From an uncultured Isosphaeraceae bacterium (GTDB lineage: Bacteria > Planctomycetota > Planctomycetia > Isosphaerales > Isosphaeraceae), in assembly GCA_937858365.1 (NCBI GenBank), contig CALLYK010000065.1, positions 1 to 37,660 of the forward strand: 37,660 nucleotides of DNA. Reading direction: 5' to 3'. A model generated the notes under the pieces. The model saw nothing but the letters and a program-made list of their open reading frames with translations. It ran no database searches and was not told the origin of the DNA. Shown piece by piece: positions 15,134 to 24,133 of the stretch. The position numbers and the translations under genes are program-made. The stretch's first letter is position 1; the number at the start of each line of letters is the position of its first letter.

Positions 15134-16094
15134 GTCGCTCGATCGGCCAGATTAAGCGTAGAGACTCGAGTGCCTTTGTTGCCGCCCCCGTTGGTCCCAA
15201 CGCTTGTCCCTGGCCCATGGGTTCGACTGTGACGGGCCCGTCGTAACCGGACTCGGCAAGTCGTCGCAGCAAGGTCCGGCCGTCGATCGCCCCATGATCT
15301 CCCGGCCAACCACGTTGGTTGTCGATCATCGCCGATCGATCCGGTCGCGAGCCGGCGGGCAAGTCGGCCACGTGGACCCAGACGACCGCGTCGGTCCCCC
15401 AGCCTAGCGCCGTGTCGATGGTCTCGCCGGCGGCGTAAAGGTGCCACGCGTCCACAAGGATGCCCACGAGCGGGCATCGTTCCCGAAGGCGGGTGAGCAG
15501 GTCCTTCAGACGGGGACTTCCCAATCCGGTGATGAACGCCGGCCCGCGACCGGGGCGCGAGTTCGCCACACCGATCACTTCCAGGCCCAACCGGACCCCC
15601 CAGCGGTCCAGGACTGTCGCCATCTGGCCCAGGCGCTGAAGGTGCTGGTCGAACGTGACGGCCAGCGAGATCTCGTCGTCGAGGCCGGGCAAAGCGGGCG
15701 CCTCGGGCTCGACCCAGGTCCCCGTGCGTGTCAGACCCATGATCGCCGCCGTCTCGGCGAAACGAGGCAGGTCCCCCAAGGCCCGGCGAAAAAGAGGCTC
15801 GGGAACCTGGCGCCAGTCGATCGGCAGGGGAAAGGCCCCCGATCGGAGCCCCGCATCGTCCAACCGACGGCGGAGCGCTCGCGGGTCCCGTCCCGACCCG
15901 ACGATGTCGCGCACCATCAGGTCGACTCCATCGAACCCAACGGCGCTCGCCAGGTCGATAGTTTCCTCGACGGCCAAGTCCAGGCCCAAAGCCCGCGCGT
16001 TGAAGGAAGAGTACAAAGTCGGTTCGCCTGGATGGCCTCTTGGGTCCCGCGTGAGACAGACCGAGCATACTTGGCCACAGCGAGCATCGTCCAT
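15120..16094 (-). CDS. sugar-phosphate isomerase/epimerase-like TIM-barrel protein
   Basis: A protein of up to 324 residues of the xylose-isomerase-like TIM-barrel superfamily. Probable metal ligands occur in the expected order: Glu in LGLEVIGV, Asp and His in ILVDAWHLY, His in VWVHVADLP and Glu in PVTVEPMGQ. Members isomerise or epimerise sugars, inosose or hydroxypyruvate; the exact substrate is not evident. The N-terminus is uncertain: family-like sequence begins at LYSSFNARALG, about 27 residues after ATG 16094, and a TTG there is an alternative start. The gene diverges from the GH15-like gene at 16229, which may indicate shared sugar metabolism, and its 3' end overlaps csrA. Confidence 0.85.
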   Translation of the reverse strand: MDDARCGQVCSVCLTRDPRGHPGEPTLYSSFNARALGLDLAVEETIDLASAVGFDGVDLMVRDIVGSGRDPRALRRRLDDAGLRSGAFPLPIDWRQVPEPLFRRALGDLPRFAETAAIMGLTRTGTWVEPEAPALPGLDDEISLAVTFDQHLQRLGQMATVLDRWGVRLGLEVIGVANSRPGRGPAFITGLGSPRLKDLLTRLRERCPLVGILVDAWHLYAAGETIDTALGWGTDAVVWVHVADLPAGSRPDRSAMIDNQRGWPGDHGAIDGRTLLRRLAESGYDGPVTVEPMGQGQALGPTGAATKALESLRLIWPIERLSGQ

Positions 16095-16228
16095 CTCCGG
16101 CTCTCTGGCGTCTTGGACCGTCGCCCTCTTGGCGCCGCGAGTGAGAAGGCTGAGAATCGCTATCCACTCCGACCGACGACGCGGGCGGGCGTCGCCTTTC
16201 GTGGGTCGAAGGTCAGCCGGGGGAATTC

Positions 16229-19006
16229 ATGGTCTCGACCTGGATCGAGGCGGCGGCGAAGGGGCGTTTGGGTGGGCCGGTTCGGGCTGGGATGTGGGCC
16301 GCCGTCGTCGTCGGCACGCACCCTGTCGAGACCGACCAACAGGTCTCCCTAGAGTTGCTCGTCGATGACGTTTCCTTGGGGCCGCTTCCCGCCTACTGGC
16401 TGGAAAACAAGGGCGTCAACAGCTTTTGGCACGTCCCCATTCCACCGCAGAAGGTCGGCGCGCGCCTGCGTTACTGGAGCACGGCGCGGCGCGGCGAATC
16501 CAACGAGGTGATCAGCCCCACGCAAGACGTGATCGTCCGCTCGAACCTGCCCGACCGCACCGAGCCCCACGAACTGACCGAACTCGCTCCCGAGGGCCTT
16601 CTAGGCAACCGCTCCATGACTGTGCGCGTGGACGCGCGAGGTTCGACCTATGACATCTACTACCCCACCGTCGGCCTGCACAGCGACGTTCGACCAGCGG
16701 AAGGGGACTTGCCTCAAAGCCGCTCCCATTTCCGGTCGATCGTCGCGGGCGTGGCCGTCGGCAGGCGCATGGACTGGTTCAGCGAGCGGAGCACCTGGGA
16801 CGGCTTCCAGTCGTACCAAGGGGCGACCAATCTTCTCGTGACGGAACTCACGTCGCGCACCGAATCGATCCGCGTCGTCGCCACCGACTTGGTCGTCTTA
16901 GGTGCCGACTTGCCCCGCACGGCCGGCGGCAGCGAGGCGGCCGGGCAGTACCTCAAACGCTATCGGATCAAGAACGAAGCCCCAACCCAGCGCCGGGTGG
17001 TCTTCGGCCTTTACGTGTTGGCCGAGGTCAACGGAGGGATCGGCGAACCCGGACTCTCCTGGCACGACGAGGACCGCTGCCTCCTGGCGTCGAACCGGGG
17101 CCACGCCCACGCCAACCGAAAGCTGGCTCGGGACGCGACCGTGGAGTTCGGGATCGCGCTCGACGGCCGGGGCGAAGTCCAGTGCGAGCCGACCGGCCCC
17201 AACGAGGCGATCCTGCTCCGCCACCTGGACCTCCCCGCGGGTGGGACCGTGCAGGTGGACGTTCTGGTCACAGGGGCCTTCACCGGCTGGCGCGGCGACC
17301 CGGGCACCTATGAGCATTGGGTCCGGCCCGCCCTCTCCTGGTTCCGTTCGGCCGAACTCGATCAGGTCGAACAGACGACCGCCGCCCACTGGGACACCTT
17401 CGTCGAACCCCTGGCGGAACTCCGGACGCCGCGCCCTGACTACGCGGTCGCCCTGCGCCGGTCGGCGCTCGCCGCCGCGCTCCATTGTGACGCTCGCTGG
17501 GGGGCGATCGCCTCAGGCTTCGACCGCGGTTTGAACGCCTATTGCAGCCCCCGCGACGCCCTCTTCACGGCGGCGGCCTTGGACCGCGTGGGACACCCCG
17601 AGATCGCCAAGGGCTTGTTTGAGTGGCTCGGCCGCGTCCGGGGCCTTCAGCGCCCCTTCTCGTACTGGTTCCAGAAGTACACGATCGATGGCTGGCCCGA
17701 GTGGGAAACGCCCGCGGTGGACCAGTCGGCGCTGATCCCCTGGGCGATCGAAAAGCACTATCTGTGGCAGGGGGACCTCGATCGCGTGGCCGCCGCTTGG
17801 CCCATGATCGAGCAAGCGGCGATCGTCTGCTGCGGGCAATCGGGGCACGCCGGCCTTCGTTATCTCGAAGACATGGCCCTGGTCTCCTCGGCGGGTATCT
17901 GGGACAGCCGGTTCGGCGCCTTTCTCTACTCGAACGCCTGCGTGGTCGCCGGTCTACGGGCCGCGGCGCGGTTGGCCACCCTGCTCGACAAGCCGGCCGA
18001 CCTCATCAAGACATGGCGCGACCGGGCCGACAACATCTGGGAAGTGGGCATCCTGACACGCTCGGGACAGCACGGTGACGGCCCTGGCCTGGTGGACGCT
18101 GAAACGGGCCGGTTTCTCGAAGCCCGACGCCTTTCCACCTTTCACGGTGTTTGGACCGATCGACCCGACTGCCTGATCGACCGCGCCGCCGGGATCGACA
18201 TTTCGCTCCTCGCCCCGGCCGTCCCCCTGGACCTACTGCCCGCGTCCGACCCCCGCTTGCGCGCCACGGCCGACGCGATTTTGCGTTACAACGCGGTTGG
18301 TAACGACATGAACGCTCTGACGCGCTGGTCGCCCGACCCCCAGCGCAACGAGCGTCGCCAGCTTCCGGGCGAAGGAAGGCGGCATGAGCAATCCAGCCTG
18401 GCGACCCTCTGGATGGCGCGTTACCTAATTCGTTTGGGACGAGAGACCGGCGAAGGGCGCCACTGGGCCCGCGCGGTCGCCTTGATCGACGGCCTTCTGG
18501 CCAGGCTCTGCCCGCTCGGGTTGGGGATGCGTCCGCGCGTGAAGCGCGACGACCCGGCCGCCGGTTCGGTTCGGCCGGCCCTGGGCGTTTGGCCCCTGCA
18601 CGCCAGTCTGATCGACACCCTTCTCGACCTGGCCGGACTGAGCTACGACGCCCCGGCGAAGCGTCTGACGCTCCAACCAGCCCTGCCACCCCGCTGGCCC
18701 CACCTGAGCATCGCCTTGACCTTCCCATGCGGGACGGCCTCGTACCACCTGAGCCGGCCGCTGGGCGGACACCACTACCGCTTGACGATCCGGACCGTGC
18801 TCCACCATCCGGTCCGGCTCCGCGTCGAACTGGCCTGTCCCGACCTCTCCAGCATCGGCGCCTGGCAGTCCGAGCACGACGAACCGGCCCCGAACTTCGA
18901 CCGAGCACGTGCCAGGATCACCTGGAAGGTGGACCTGCCCGCCGGTTCGTCCGTCCGCGAATGGAGTTGGGGGCTCGCCGGAGTGAGCGAGGGCCTGGGG
19001 GTGTGA
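16229..19006 (+). CDS. GH15-like (glucoamylase-type) glycoside hydrolase
   Basis: A 925-residue protein with an N-terminal beta-rich segment (about 1-110), a glucodextranase/glucoamylase-like supersandwich containing YDIYYPTVGLHSDVRP near residue 150, then an (alpha/alpha)6-barrel region from about 400 to 800. The barrel has QKYTIDGWPEWETPAVDQSA and SSAGIWDSRFGAFLYSNA, which hold candidate acidic residues for substrate contact and catalysis. A C-terminal beta domain follows. GH15 enzymes release glucose from alpha-glucans or related substrates; the specificity here is not determined. There is no signal peptide, so it is probably cytoplasmic. ATG 16229 follows a G-rich ribosome binding site. 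It lies 118 bases upstream of the sulfatase gene on the same strand. Confidence 0.78.
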   Translation: MVSTWIEAAAKGRLGGPVRAGMWAAVVVGTHPVETDQQVSLELLVDDVSLGPLPAYWLENKGVNSFWHVPIPPQKVGARLRYWSTARRGESNEVISPTQDVIVRSNLPDRTEPHELTELAPEGLLGNRSMTVRVDARGSTYDIYYPTVGLHSDVRPAEGDLPQSRSHFRSIVAGVAVGRRMDWFSERSTWDGFQSYQGATNLLVTELTSRTESIRVVATDLVVLGADLPRTAGGSEAAGQYLKRYRIKNEAPTQRRVVFGLYVLAEVNGGIGEPGLSWHDEDRCLLASNRGHAHANRKLARDATVEFGIALDGRGEVQCEPTGPNEAILLRHLDLPAGGTVQVDVLVTGAFTGWRGDPGTYEHWVRPALSWFRSAELDQVEQTTAAHWDTFVEPLAELRTPRPDYAVALRRSALAAALHCDARWGAIASGFDRGLNAYCSPRDALFTAAALDRVGHPEIAKGLFEWLGRVRGLQRPFSYWFQKYTIDGWPEWETPAVDQSALIPWAIEKHYLWQGDLDRVAAAWPMIEQAAIVCCGQSGHAGLRYLEDMALVSSAGIWDSRFGAFLYSNACVVAGLRAAARLATLLDKPADLIKTWRDRADNIWEVGILTRSGQHGDGPGLVDAETGRFLEARRLSTFHGVWTDRPDCLIDRAAGIDISLLAPAVPLDLLPASDPRLRATADAILRYNAVGNDMNALTRWSPDPQRNERRQLPGEGRRHEQSSLATLWMARYLIRLGRETGEGRHWARAVALIDGLLARLCPLGLGMRPRVKRDDPAAGSVRPALGVWPLHASLIDTLLDLAGLSYDAPAKRLTLQPALPPRWPHLSIALTFPCGTASYHLSRPLGGHHYRLTIRTVLHHPVRLRVELACPDLSSIGAWQSEHDEPAPNFDRARARITWKVDLPAGSSVREWSWGLAGVSEGLGV

Positions 19007-19124
19007 AAGGGCTTCCGCCCACGCTCGCCGTGGGCCCCTTCCATCGGGACGTTGCGGCTGAAGGCGGCCGGCGCTTACGATGCTGGACCTCGCCACGCGC
19101 CCCCCGCCCTTGAAGGAGCCCCCC

Positions 19125-20567
19125 ATGCCCGCCTGGCGGTCCCTCGCGTTCGCCTCGCTCATGCTCTGTTTGTTCACCGCAGGGGCGTCGTCTCAGATCG
19201 ACCCGGCCCCCCGTCCCAACGTGGTCTTCATTTACACCGATGACCAGGCCAGATGGGCCGTGGGCGCGTACGGCAATCCCGAGGTCCAAACGCCCAACTT
19301 GGACCGCCTCGCGCGCCAGGGCGCCATGCTCACGCATGCGTTCACATGCACGCCCGTTTGCTCGCCATCACGCGCCGGCATGTTCACTTCACGTTATCCC
19401 ACTCAAATTAAGATCGACGACTGGATCAACCCGGAGAAGGAGCCCGAACTGGGTCTGGCCCCCGAAGCGATCACCTGGCCCAAGCTGCTGCGCGCGGCCG
19501 GCTACGCGACGGCCCTTTTCGGCAAGTGGCACTTGGGGACGAACCCCGAGTTCCATCCCACACGCAACGGCTACGGCCACTTCTTCGGCTTCCTCGGCGG
19601 CGGCAACACGCCAATCGACCCCACGCTCGAAGTCGCCGGCAAGACAACCAAGATGAAAGGCTCGCTCCCCGACCTCCTCGTGGACGACGCCTTGAAGTTC
19701 CTCGACAAGCATCGCAAGGGGCCCTTCCTGCTCTCGGTCCACTTCCGGGCCCCGCACGCCCCTTACGCCCCAGTACCCGAGGAGGACGCGGCCCCCTTTC
19801 GGACACTCGACCCGACCATCCCCGACGTCGTCGATCTGCCCGTCGATCGCGTCAAGAAGCTGACCCGCGAGTATTACGCCAGCGTCCATTCGGTCGACCG
19901 CAACGTCGGCCGTCTCTTGGATCGGCTCGACGAACTCAAGTTGTCGTCTAATACGATCGTAATATTCACAAGCGATCATGGCTACATGATTGGCCATCAT
20001 GGGCTTTGGCACAAGGGGAACGCCACCTGGTTGGCGGAAGGCAAAAAAGGGCACCGGCCCAACATGTTCGACGACGCGATCCGGGTGCCGCTCTTGGTGC
20101 GGTGGCCGGGCGTCGTGCCGGCCGGCTCGAAGATCGACGCTGTCGTGACGAACCTCGATATCATGCCGACTCTGCTCGACCTGGTCGGTCTCGGCTTGCC
20201 GGACAACCTCAAGGTGGAAGGGCGCACGTTCGCCCCCTTCCTGCGTCATGAGGAGGTCCCTTACTGGGACGGCACGATCTACGGGCAATACGACATGCAC
20301 CACGGGGACACTGCGCGGATGCGGATGATCCGCACGCCCGACTGGAAGCTGGTGCGCCGTCTCGACACGGCCGGGTTGGATGAGTTGTACGACCTCAACA
20401 AGGACCCAGGAGAGACCCGCAACCTCTCCGGCGTGAAGGAGTACGAGGACCGGGCCCATCAACTCCGCTTGCGACTGCTCGTGAGGATGCTGGAACTGGA
20501 CGACCTCTCCGCGACCGACGAGCCCGACCCGCCGCACGAAAAGGGGCCTCGAAAATCCACGCGCTAA
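19125..20567 (+). CDS. secreted family S1 sulfatase
   Basis: A 480-residue sulfatase. A signal peptide (MPAWRSLAFASLMLCLFTAG) precedes the first metal motif NVVFIYTDDQ (Asp39-Asp40). The active-site motif CSPSRAG has Cys79, which would be converted to formylglycine by a sulfatase-maturing enzyme not present in this window. FGKWHLG, FTSDHGYMIGHHGLWHKG and the C-terminal ELYDLNKDPGETRNL are all typical of the family. It removes sulfate esters from carbohydrates or aryl compounds in the periplasm; the order of motifs suggests the iduronate/choline-sulfatase-like part of the family. Start 19125 is preferred over 19080 because it opens the signal peptide and follows AAGGAG. The preceding GH15-like gene suggests sulfated polysaccharide use. 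Confidence 0.94.
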   Translation: MPAWRSLAFASLMLCLFTAGASSQIDPAPRPNVVFIYTDDQARWAVGAYGNPEVQTPNLDRLARQGAMLTHAFTCTPVCSPSRAGMFTSRYPTQIKIDDWINPEKEPELGLAPEAITWPKLLRAAGYATALFGKWHLGTNPEFHPTRNGYGHFFGFLGGGNTPIDPTLEVAGKTTKMKGSLPDLLVDDALKFLDKHRKGPFLLSVHFRAPHAPYAPVPEEDAAPFRTLDPTIPDVVDLPVDRVKKLTREYYASVHSVDRNVGRLLDRLDELKLSSNTIVIFTSDHGYMIGHHGLWHKGNATWLAEGKKGHRPNMFDDAIRVPLLVRWPGVVPAGSKIDAVVTNLDIMPTLLDLVGLGLPDNLKVEGRTFAPFLRHEEVPYWDGTIYGQYDMHHGDTARMRMIRTPDWKLVRRLDTAGLDELYDLNKDPGETRNLSGVKEYEDRAHQLRLRLLVRMLELDDLSATDEPDPPHEKGPRKSTR

Positions 20568-20568
20568 G

Positions 20569-20585
20569 GGTCCCCGGTTGGGGCC
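20569..20585. terminator. short GC-rich hairpin between convergent genes
   Basis: GGTCCC pairs with GGGGCC (one G·T) around a five-base loop directly after the sulfatase stop and just before the stop of the convergent HAAS gene. The position suggests a shared terminator; no T-tract is present. Confidence 0.4.
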
Positions 20586-20587
20586 GA

Positions 20588-21187
20588 TCACACGGGTAGG
20601 TCCCCGTAGAGAATCAGCAAGACGCCGATCCCCAGACACACGCTGAAGAAGACCGTGAGGGACCCCGTGACCAGCCCCACGATGGCCGGCATTCCGTGTT
20701 TGCGCTGCTGGGCCCCAAAGACGATCGCGACGATCGCGGCGCTCAATGTCCCCAACAACAAGACCGGCACCAGAACCAACCCGAGCTCGCCCAACAGGGC
20801 CAGGCTGAGAAGATAAAGTGTCGGCGCCCCCAAGAGCAACAATGCCAAACCCGAGGTCCCCAACCAGGCCGACACTTTGGCGGCGCTTCGGCGATTCGTG
20901 GCGGGGGCCGGCGGCCAACGCTCCGGACGCAACGAGGCCTTGAGGTCTTCGTCACCGAGGTACGCCTCGGGCGGGTCGAGTCGCGCGAGGACGACGAGCA
21001 CGTCTTCGCGTGTGGGCCCTTCGGCGCCGGTGTCGGCCAGCAAGTCGTGGATCTGGGACTCCACCTCCCGGACAATGCCGAGTCGTTCCGACCGCGGCAC
21101 GCGGCCCAGGAGCATTCGATCGATCGTGTCCAGACGCGCGTCGATCAGCGCCTGGGCCTCGCTGGAAATCTCGGTCGCGACCATCAT
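20588..21187 (-). CDS. HAAS-domain membrane protein partnered with PadR
   Basis: A 199-residue protein. Residues about 8-80 match the helical HAAS signalling domain (ALIDARLDTIDRMLLGRVP, IVREVESQIHDLLAD and LARLDPPEAYLGDED). They are followed by two or three pairs of transmembrane helices from about residue 108 to the end. In many bacteria such proteins are encoded directly after a PadR repressor and are thought to relay an envelope signal to it. The ATG at 21187 overlaps the TGA of the PadR gene in an ATGA arrangement and has AGGAGG before it, so translation is probably coupled. The open frame continues to 21508 only as a shadow of padR. Confidence 0.86.
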   Translation of the reverse strand: MMVATEISSEAQALIDARLDTIDRMLLGRVPRSERLGIVREVESQIHDLLADTGAEGPTREDVLVVLARLDPPEAYLGDEDLKASLRPERWPPAPATNRRSAAKVSAWLGTSGLALLLLGAPTLYLLSLALLGELGLVLVPVLLLGTLSAAIVAIVFGAQQRKHGMPAIVGLVTGSLTVFFSVCLGIGVLLILYGDLPV

Positions 21188-21519
21188 TGTGGACCTCCTT
21201 CGAGGAGCCCCTTCAGGGACCCCGTAACGCGCGTCCATTCCGCCGCCATGCCTTGAAGCCGCCGCGTTCCGTCCGCGGTGAGCCGGTAGTAACGACGGGT
21301 CGGCCCGGTGGGCGAGTCCTCGGCTCGGATCGCCAGAAGGCCCTCGCCGGCCAGGCGAGTGAGCACGGGATACACGGTGCTTTCCGTGAGTTCCAGACCC
21401 GGAAGGGCCCGCAACTCCTCGACGATCCGATAGCCATACGTCTCGCCGCGCGCGATCGCCGCCAGCACCGCCAGCTCGACCACGCCCTTGCGCAACTGTG
21501 TCTCCCAACGCCCCTTCAC
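21184..21519 (-). CDS. PadR-family transcriptional repressor
   Basis: A 111-residue winged-helix protein. Motifs are typical: LRKGVVELAVLAAIARGETYGYRIVEEL cannot be given in full, but its core AIARGETYGYRIVEEL is at residues 20-35, followed by ESTVYPVLTRLAGEGLL (recognition helix) and the wing RRYYRLTADGTRRL. A C-terminal dimerisation helix follows. The GTG at 21519 is preferred over the ATG at 21552 because GGAGGAG lies about seven bases before it. The upstream ATG would sit inside the promoter/operator. PadR proteins usually repress their own operon; the partner HAAS gene overlaps its stop codon. Confidence 0.9.
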   Translation of the reverse strand: MKGRWETQLRKGVVELAVLAAIARGETYGYRIVEELRALPGLELTESTVYPVLTRLAGEGLLAIRAEDSPTGPTRRYYRLTADGTRRLQGMAAEWTRVTGSLKGLLEGGPQ

Positions 21520-21534
21520 CGCCGTCTCCTCCCT

Positions 21535-21578
21535 TAGTACTACGCGATACATAGTAGCGGGACGTGACGGATTGTCAA
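21535..21578 (-). promoter_or_regulatory. sigma-70-like promoter with PadR-type operator
   Basis: On the minus strand a perfect -35 TTGACA (21573-21578) is separated by 16 bases from TACTAT (21551-21556), ideal placement for the padR gene starting at 21519. The -10 box sits in an imperfect inverted repeat, CTACTATG(TATCGCG)TAGTACTA at 21535-21557, that extends towards the ribosome binding site. This is where a self-repressing PadR would bind. The promoter is seen directly; operator function is inferred. Confidence 0.68.
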
Positions 21579-21639
21579 GGGGGCGGCGAGTCGTACGCAG
21601 GACTTTTCCGGCGCGGCCACTTGGGGCGGGCCGCTTTGG

Positions 21640-22596
21640 TCATTTCCGGCTGGTTTCGAGGAGACCTTTCAGGACCGCTTCTAGGTTCGCCGGCCGAACG
21701 TCGAGACGCACGATTTTCCCGCTAGGGTCGATGAGGACGTTGGCCGGGAGAGTCGTGATGTGGAGCGGCGCGAACGTCTCGGCCGAGGCACTCGCCCCTT
21801 GCACTTGCCTCCAGGCGACCTTGCGGGTTTGGACGAAGTCGTTGATTTCCTCGCGTGTTTCACCCATGTTCACGCCGAGGATCTCCAGTCCTTGCGTCTT
21901 GAGCTTGGCGTGGGCCGTTTGCAAGGCCGGCAGGTTTTCGACCCAGTGGGAACCGGAGGCCGACCAGAAATCGAGGAGCAGCCACTTGCCCCGATATTCA
22001 CCCAGTCGGACAGCCTTGCCTTGTACGTCGTCGCAAGCGGACAAAACGGGGACGGCCTTGCCCACCAGGTCGAGCCGGGCCTTCGCCTCGGTCACGAGGA
22101 AGCGGACCTCCTCCGCCTTGGGAAAAGCTGCACCGAGGGCATCGTAGGCTTGCGCGGCGATGCCGTGTTCACCCGCGTCGATCGCGGTGCCCGCGAAGGT
22201 CGTGCAGGCGCTGGTGGCGAACGCGTTCTCCTCTTGACCGTCCATCCCGTTGAGGAGGAGTTTGACCTCGGCGAGGCCGTCAGCGAACTTACCGCTTTTC
22301 GCGCGCGTCATCGCGCGTGTGAAACGGGCGACGGGGCCTGAAGGGCCTTCTGGCTTCTCGGCGAGATACCGCGTGGCGATCGGTTCGACTTCGGCGTACC
22401 AATCGTGCTCCAGGGCCCGGTCGAAGATCGTGAAGTAGGCTAGGTCAAGGTCCTCGGCCTTGGGATTGCCGCGCGTGTACTCGTCGAGTTCGCGGACCAA
22501 GGCACGGTCGCGGGCCTCCATGATCTTCGCGACACTGGTCGGCGCTTTCGGGTCTTGCGCCTGAGCAAACACGAGCGTGAGAATCGCGATGAGCAT
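21640..22596 (-). CDS. TlpA-like thioredoxin-fold protein lacking CxxC
   Basis: A 318-residue exported protein with a short signal peptide (MLIAILTLVFAQAQD), a helical TPR-like region to about residue 170, and a C-terminal TlpA/AhpC-type thioredoxin domain: RGKWLLLDFWSASGSHW, LEILGVNMGETREEINDFV and the cis-Pro strand TTLPANVLIDPSGKIV. The place of the redox CxxC (after DFW) reads SGSH, so neither catalytic cysteine is present and disulfide exchange is not expected; only two cysteines occur elsewhere. It may be a structural or binding domain. ATG 22596 lies 10 bases after the glycosyltransferase gene stop, so the two form an operon. Confidence 0.85.
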   Translation of the reverse strand: MLIAILTLVFAQAQDPKAPTSVAKIMEARDRALVRELDEYTRGNPKAEDLDLAYFTIFDRALEHDWYAEVEPIATRYLAEKPEGPSGPVARFTRAMTRAKSGKFADGLAEVKLLLNGMDGQEENAFATSACTTFAGTAIDAGEHGIAAQAYDALGAAFPKAEEVRFLVTEAKARLDLVGKAVPVLSACDDVQGKAVRLGEYRGKWLLLDFWSASGSHWVENLPALQTAHAKLKTQGLEILGVNMGETREEINDFVQTRKVAWRQVQGASASAETFAPLHITTLPANVLIDPSGKIVRLDVRPANLEAVLKGLLETSRK

Positions 22597-22606
22597 GCTC
22601 CAACCC

Positions 22607-23953
22607 TCAAGAAGCCACTTCGACGAACGTCCGCACTTGCGCCGGGACCTTGGTCCCTAACATGCCTTGTATCAATTCGGCCCAGGAGGCGCAACAGACC
22701 TCGCGCTCGTGGGACTCGAGGAACGCATCGCGGCCGCGCTCGCCCAATTTCCGGCGCAACTCGGGGTCGTCGGCCAGCGTGACGAGCGCCTTCGTGAGAC
22801 CGTCCACGTCCTTTTCGGAGATGGTCAGGCCGCACTCGGCCTGACGGATCGTGTCGGACGATTCGCAGCGTTCCGGACCGACGAAGACGCAAGGCCGGGC
22901 CGACGCCATCGCCCCGTAAAGCTTGCCCGGCACGACGATCCCCGTCATCTCCCGCCTCATCGAGATCAAGTGAACGTCGGCGATGGACAAAGAAATGTGC
23001 AATTGTTCGCGCGGGAAGTAATCGAGAATGCGAATGTTCTCGAGATGTTCCTCGCCGACGGCCTTCTGGACCTCGCCCAAGCGGGGCCCGCCCCCCACGA
23101 AAAGGAAGACGATGTCGGCCCGATGGCGGAGCTTGCGGGCGGCGCCGAGGAACTCGTCGAACGTATGGGCCAGACCCAGGTTGCCCGAGTACATCGCCAC
23201 GAACTTGTCGGCCAGGCCGAGCGAGGCCCGCAAGGGGTGGCCCTCACGCGGGAGCGGATACACCTCGTCCCTTCGACTCCAAACCGGCACCTGTTTGAGG
23301 CGGGCCGGTTGGACGCCTTTGGCCGCGAGGAGCCGGGCCATGTGGGGCCCCAAAGCGACGACGGCATCGGCCTGGCGTGAGACAGTGTCGCTCAACCATC
23401 GCATTGCGGCGACCACTGGGTTCCCTGGTTCCATCCGTCCCAGCGCGATACTGGCGTCGGGGTGCAGGTCCATGCTCCACGAGACATGACGCGAGCCCCG
23501 GGCCGTTTTCAAGAGAGTGCCGAGCAGGCCGATGATCGGCGGCGTGGTGAGTGTGACGACGACATCGAATCGAGGCAGGCCCAGGCAAGCGCGCGCGGCC
23601 GACGCGTGGAAGCTCAGGTAGTCGGTCATTCGGCGCCAAGTACTTTTTCGACCGAGCGAGGTCGCGCCCGCGCGATGGATGTGGACGCCGCGGTGGAAGT
23701 CGGTGCGGGGCAGGGGGGGCGAGCCGGCCTTGTAGGCCCCCTGACCACAAAGGACATGGCACTCATGACCACGTTCGGCGAGCGACTCGGCGAGGTCTGC
23801 CAGGTGCTGGGCGGTGGAAGCGGTGTCGGGCCAGTAGTATTGATTGATGAACAGAATGCGCCCTGCGCGCTCGGTGCCGCGTCGGTCATGGGGCGTGTTT
23901 GCACGCGCTGCGTGTCGGCGCGGGCGAGTCCAGGGTCTTTTGGTGCCGTCCAA
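22607..23953 (-). CDS. glycosyltransferase family 4, WbuB/WcaI-like
   Basis: About 448 residues, GT-B fold. The N-terminal domain begins RILFINQYYWPDTAST, where the GxGG-like loop of WbuB-type enzymes lies. The C-terminal domain has FVAMYSGNLGLAHTFDEFL, FLFVGGGPRLGEV and VVPGKLYGAMASARPCV, the nucleotide-sugar binding region. Such enzymes add sugars to lipid-linked or exopolysaccharide precursors. The start is uncertain: no ATG or GTG is in frame near the domain start. TTG at 23953, with GAGGG a few bases upstream, is the best candidate; frames extending to 24853 are shadows of the divergent kinase gene. A nearby ATG (23904) is in another frame, so a sequencing frameshift near the start cannot be excluded. 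Confidence 0.85.
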   Translation of the reverse strand: MDGTKRPWTRPRRHAARANTPHDRRGTERAGRILFINQYYWPDTASTAQHLADLAESLAERGHECHVLCGQGAYKAGSPPLPRTDFHRGVHIHRAGATSLGRKSTWRRMTDYLSFHASAARACLGLPRFDVVVTLTTPPIIGLLGTLLKTARGSRHVSWSMDLHPDASIALGRMEPGNPVVAAMRWLSDTVSRQADAVVALGPHMARLLAAKGVQPARLKQVPVWSRRDEVYPLPREGHPLRASLGLADKFVAMYSGNLGLAHTFDEFLGAARKLRHRADIVFLFVGGGPRLGEVQKAVGEEHLENIRILDYFPREQLHISLSIADVHLISMRREMTGIVVPGKLYGAMASARPCVFVGPERCESSDTIRQAECGLTISEKDVDGLTKALVTLADDPELRRKLGERGRDAFLESHEREVCCASWAELIQGMLGTKVPAQVRTFVEVAS

Positions 23954-24133
23954 CGTGGTTTCCCTCAATTCGCCGTGGCCCGGACGCACCAGGCCCGTAC
24001 CTTCCCAGCTAGTCGCGATTCGAGACGGGCGGCCGTCAAGAAAGCCGATGGTGACAAGTCGGCAACCCGGATTGTCAGACGTGACGAAAACTGCTCGACT
24101 AGTTCCTTGATCCGTGCCGCTGGAAGGTCCCTT

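Noticed and set aside
19389-20918. Minus-strand ORF of 509 codons opposite the sulfatase
   Set aside because: The sulfatase motifs on the plus strand are unambiguous; the antisense product has no family features and runs through the gene boundary.
23462-24133. Upstream extension of the kinase reading frame
   Set aside because: These codons lie opposite the glycosyltransferase gene and are not kinase-like; a good ribosome binding site precedes ATG 24134.
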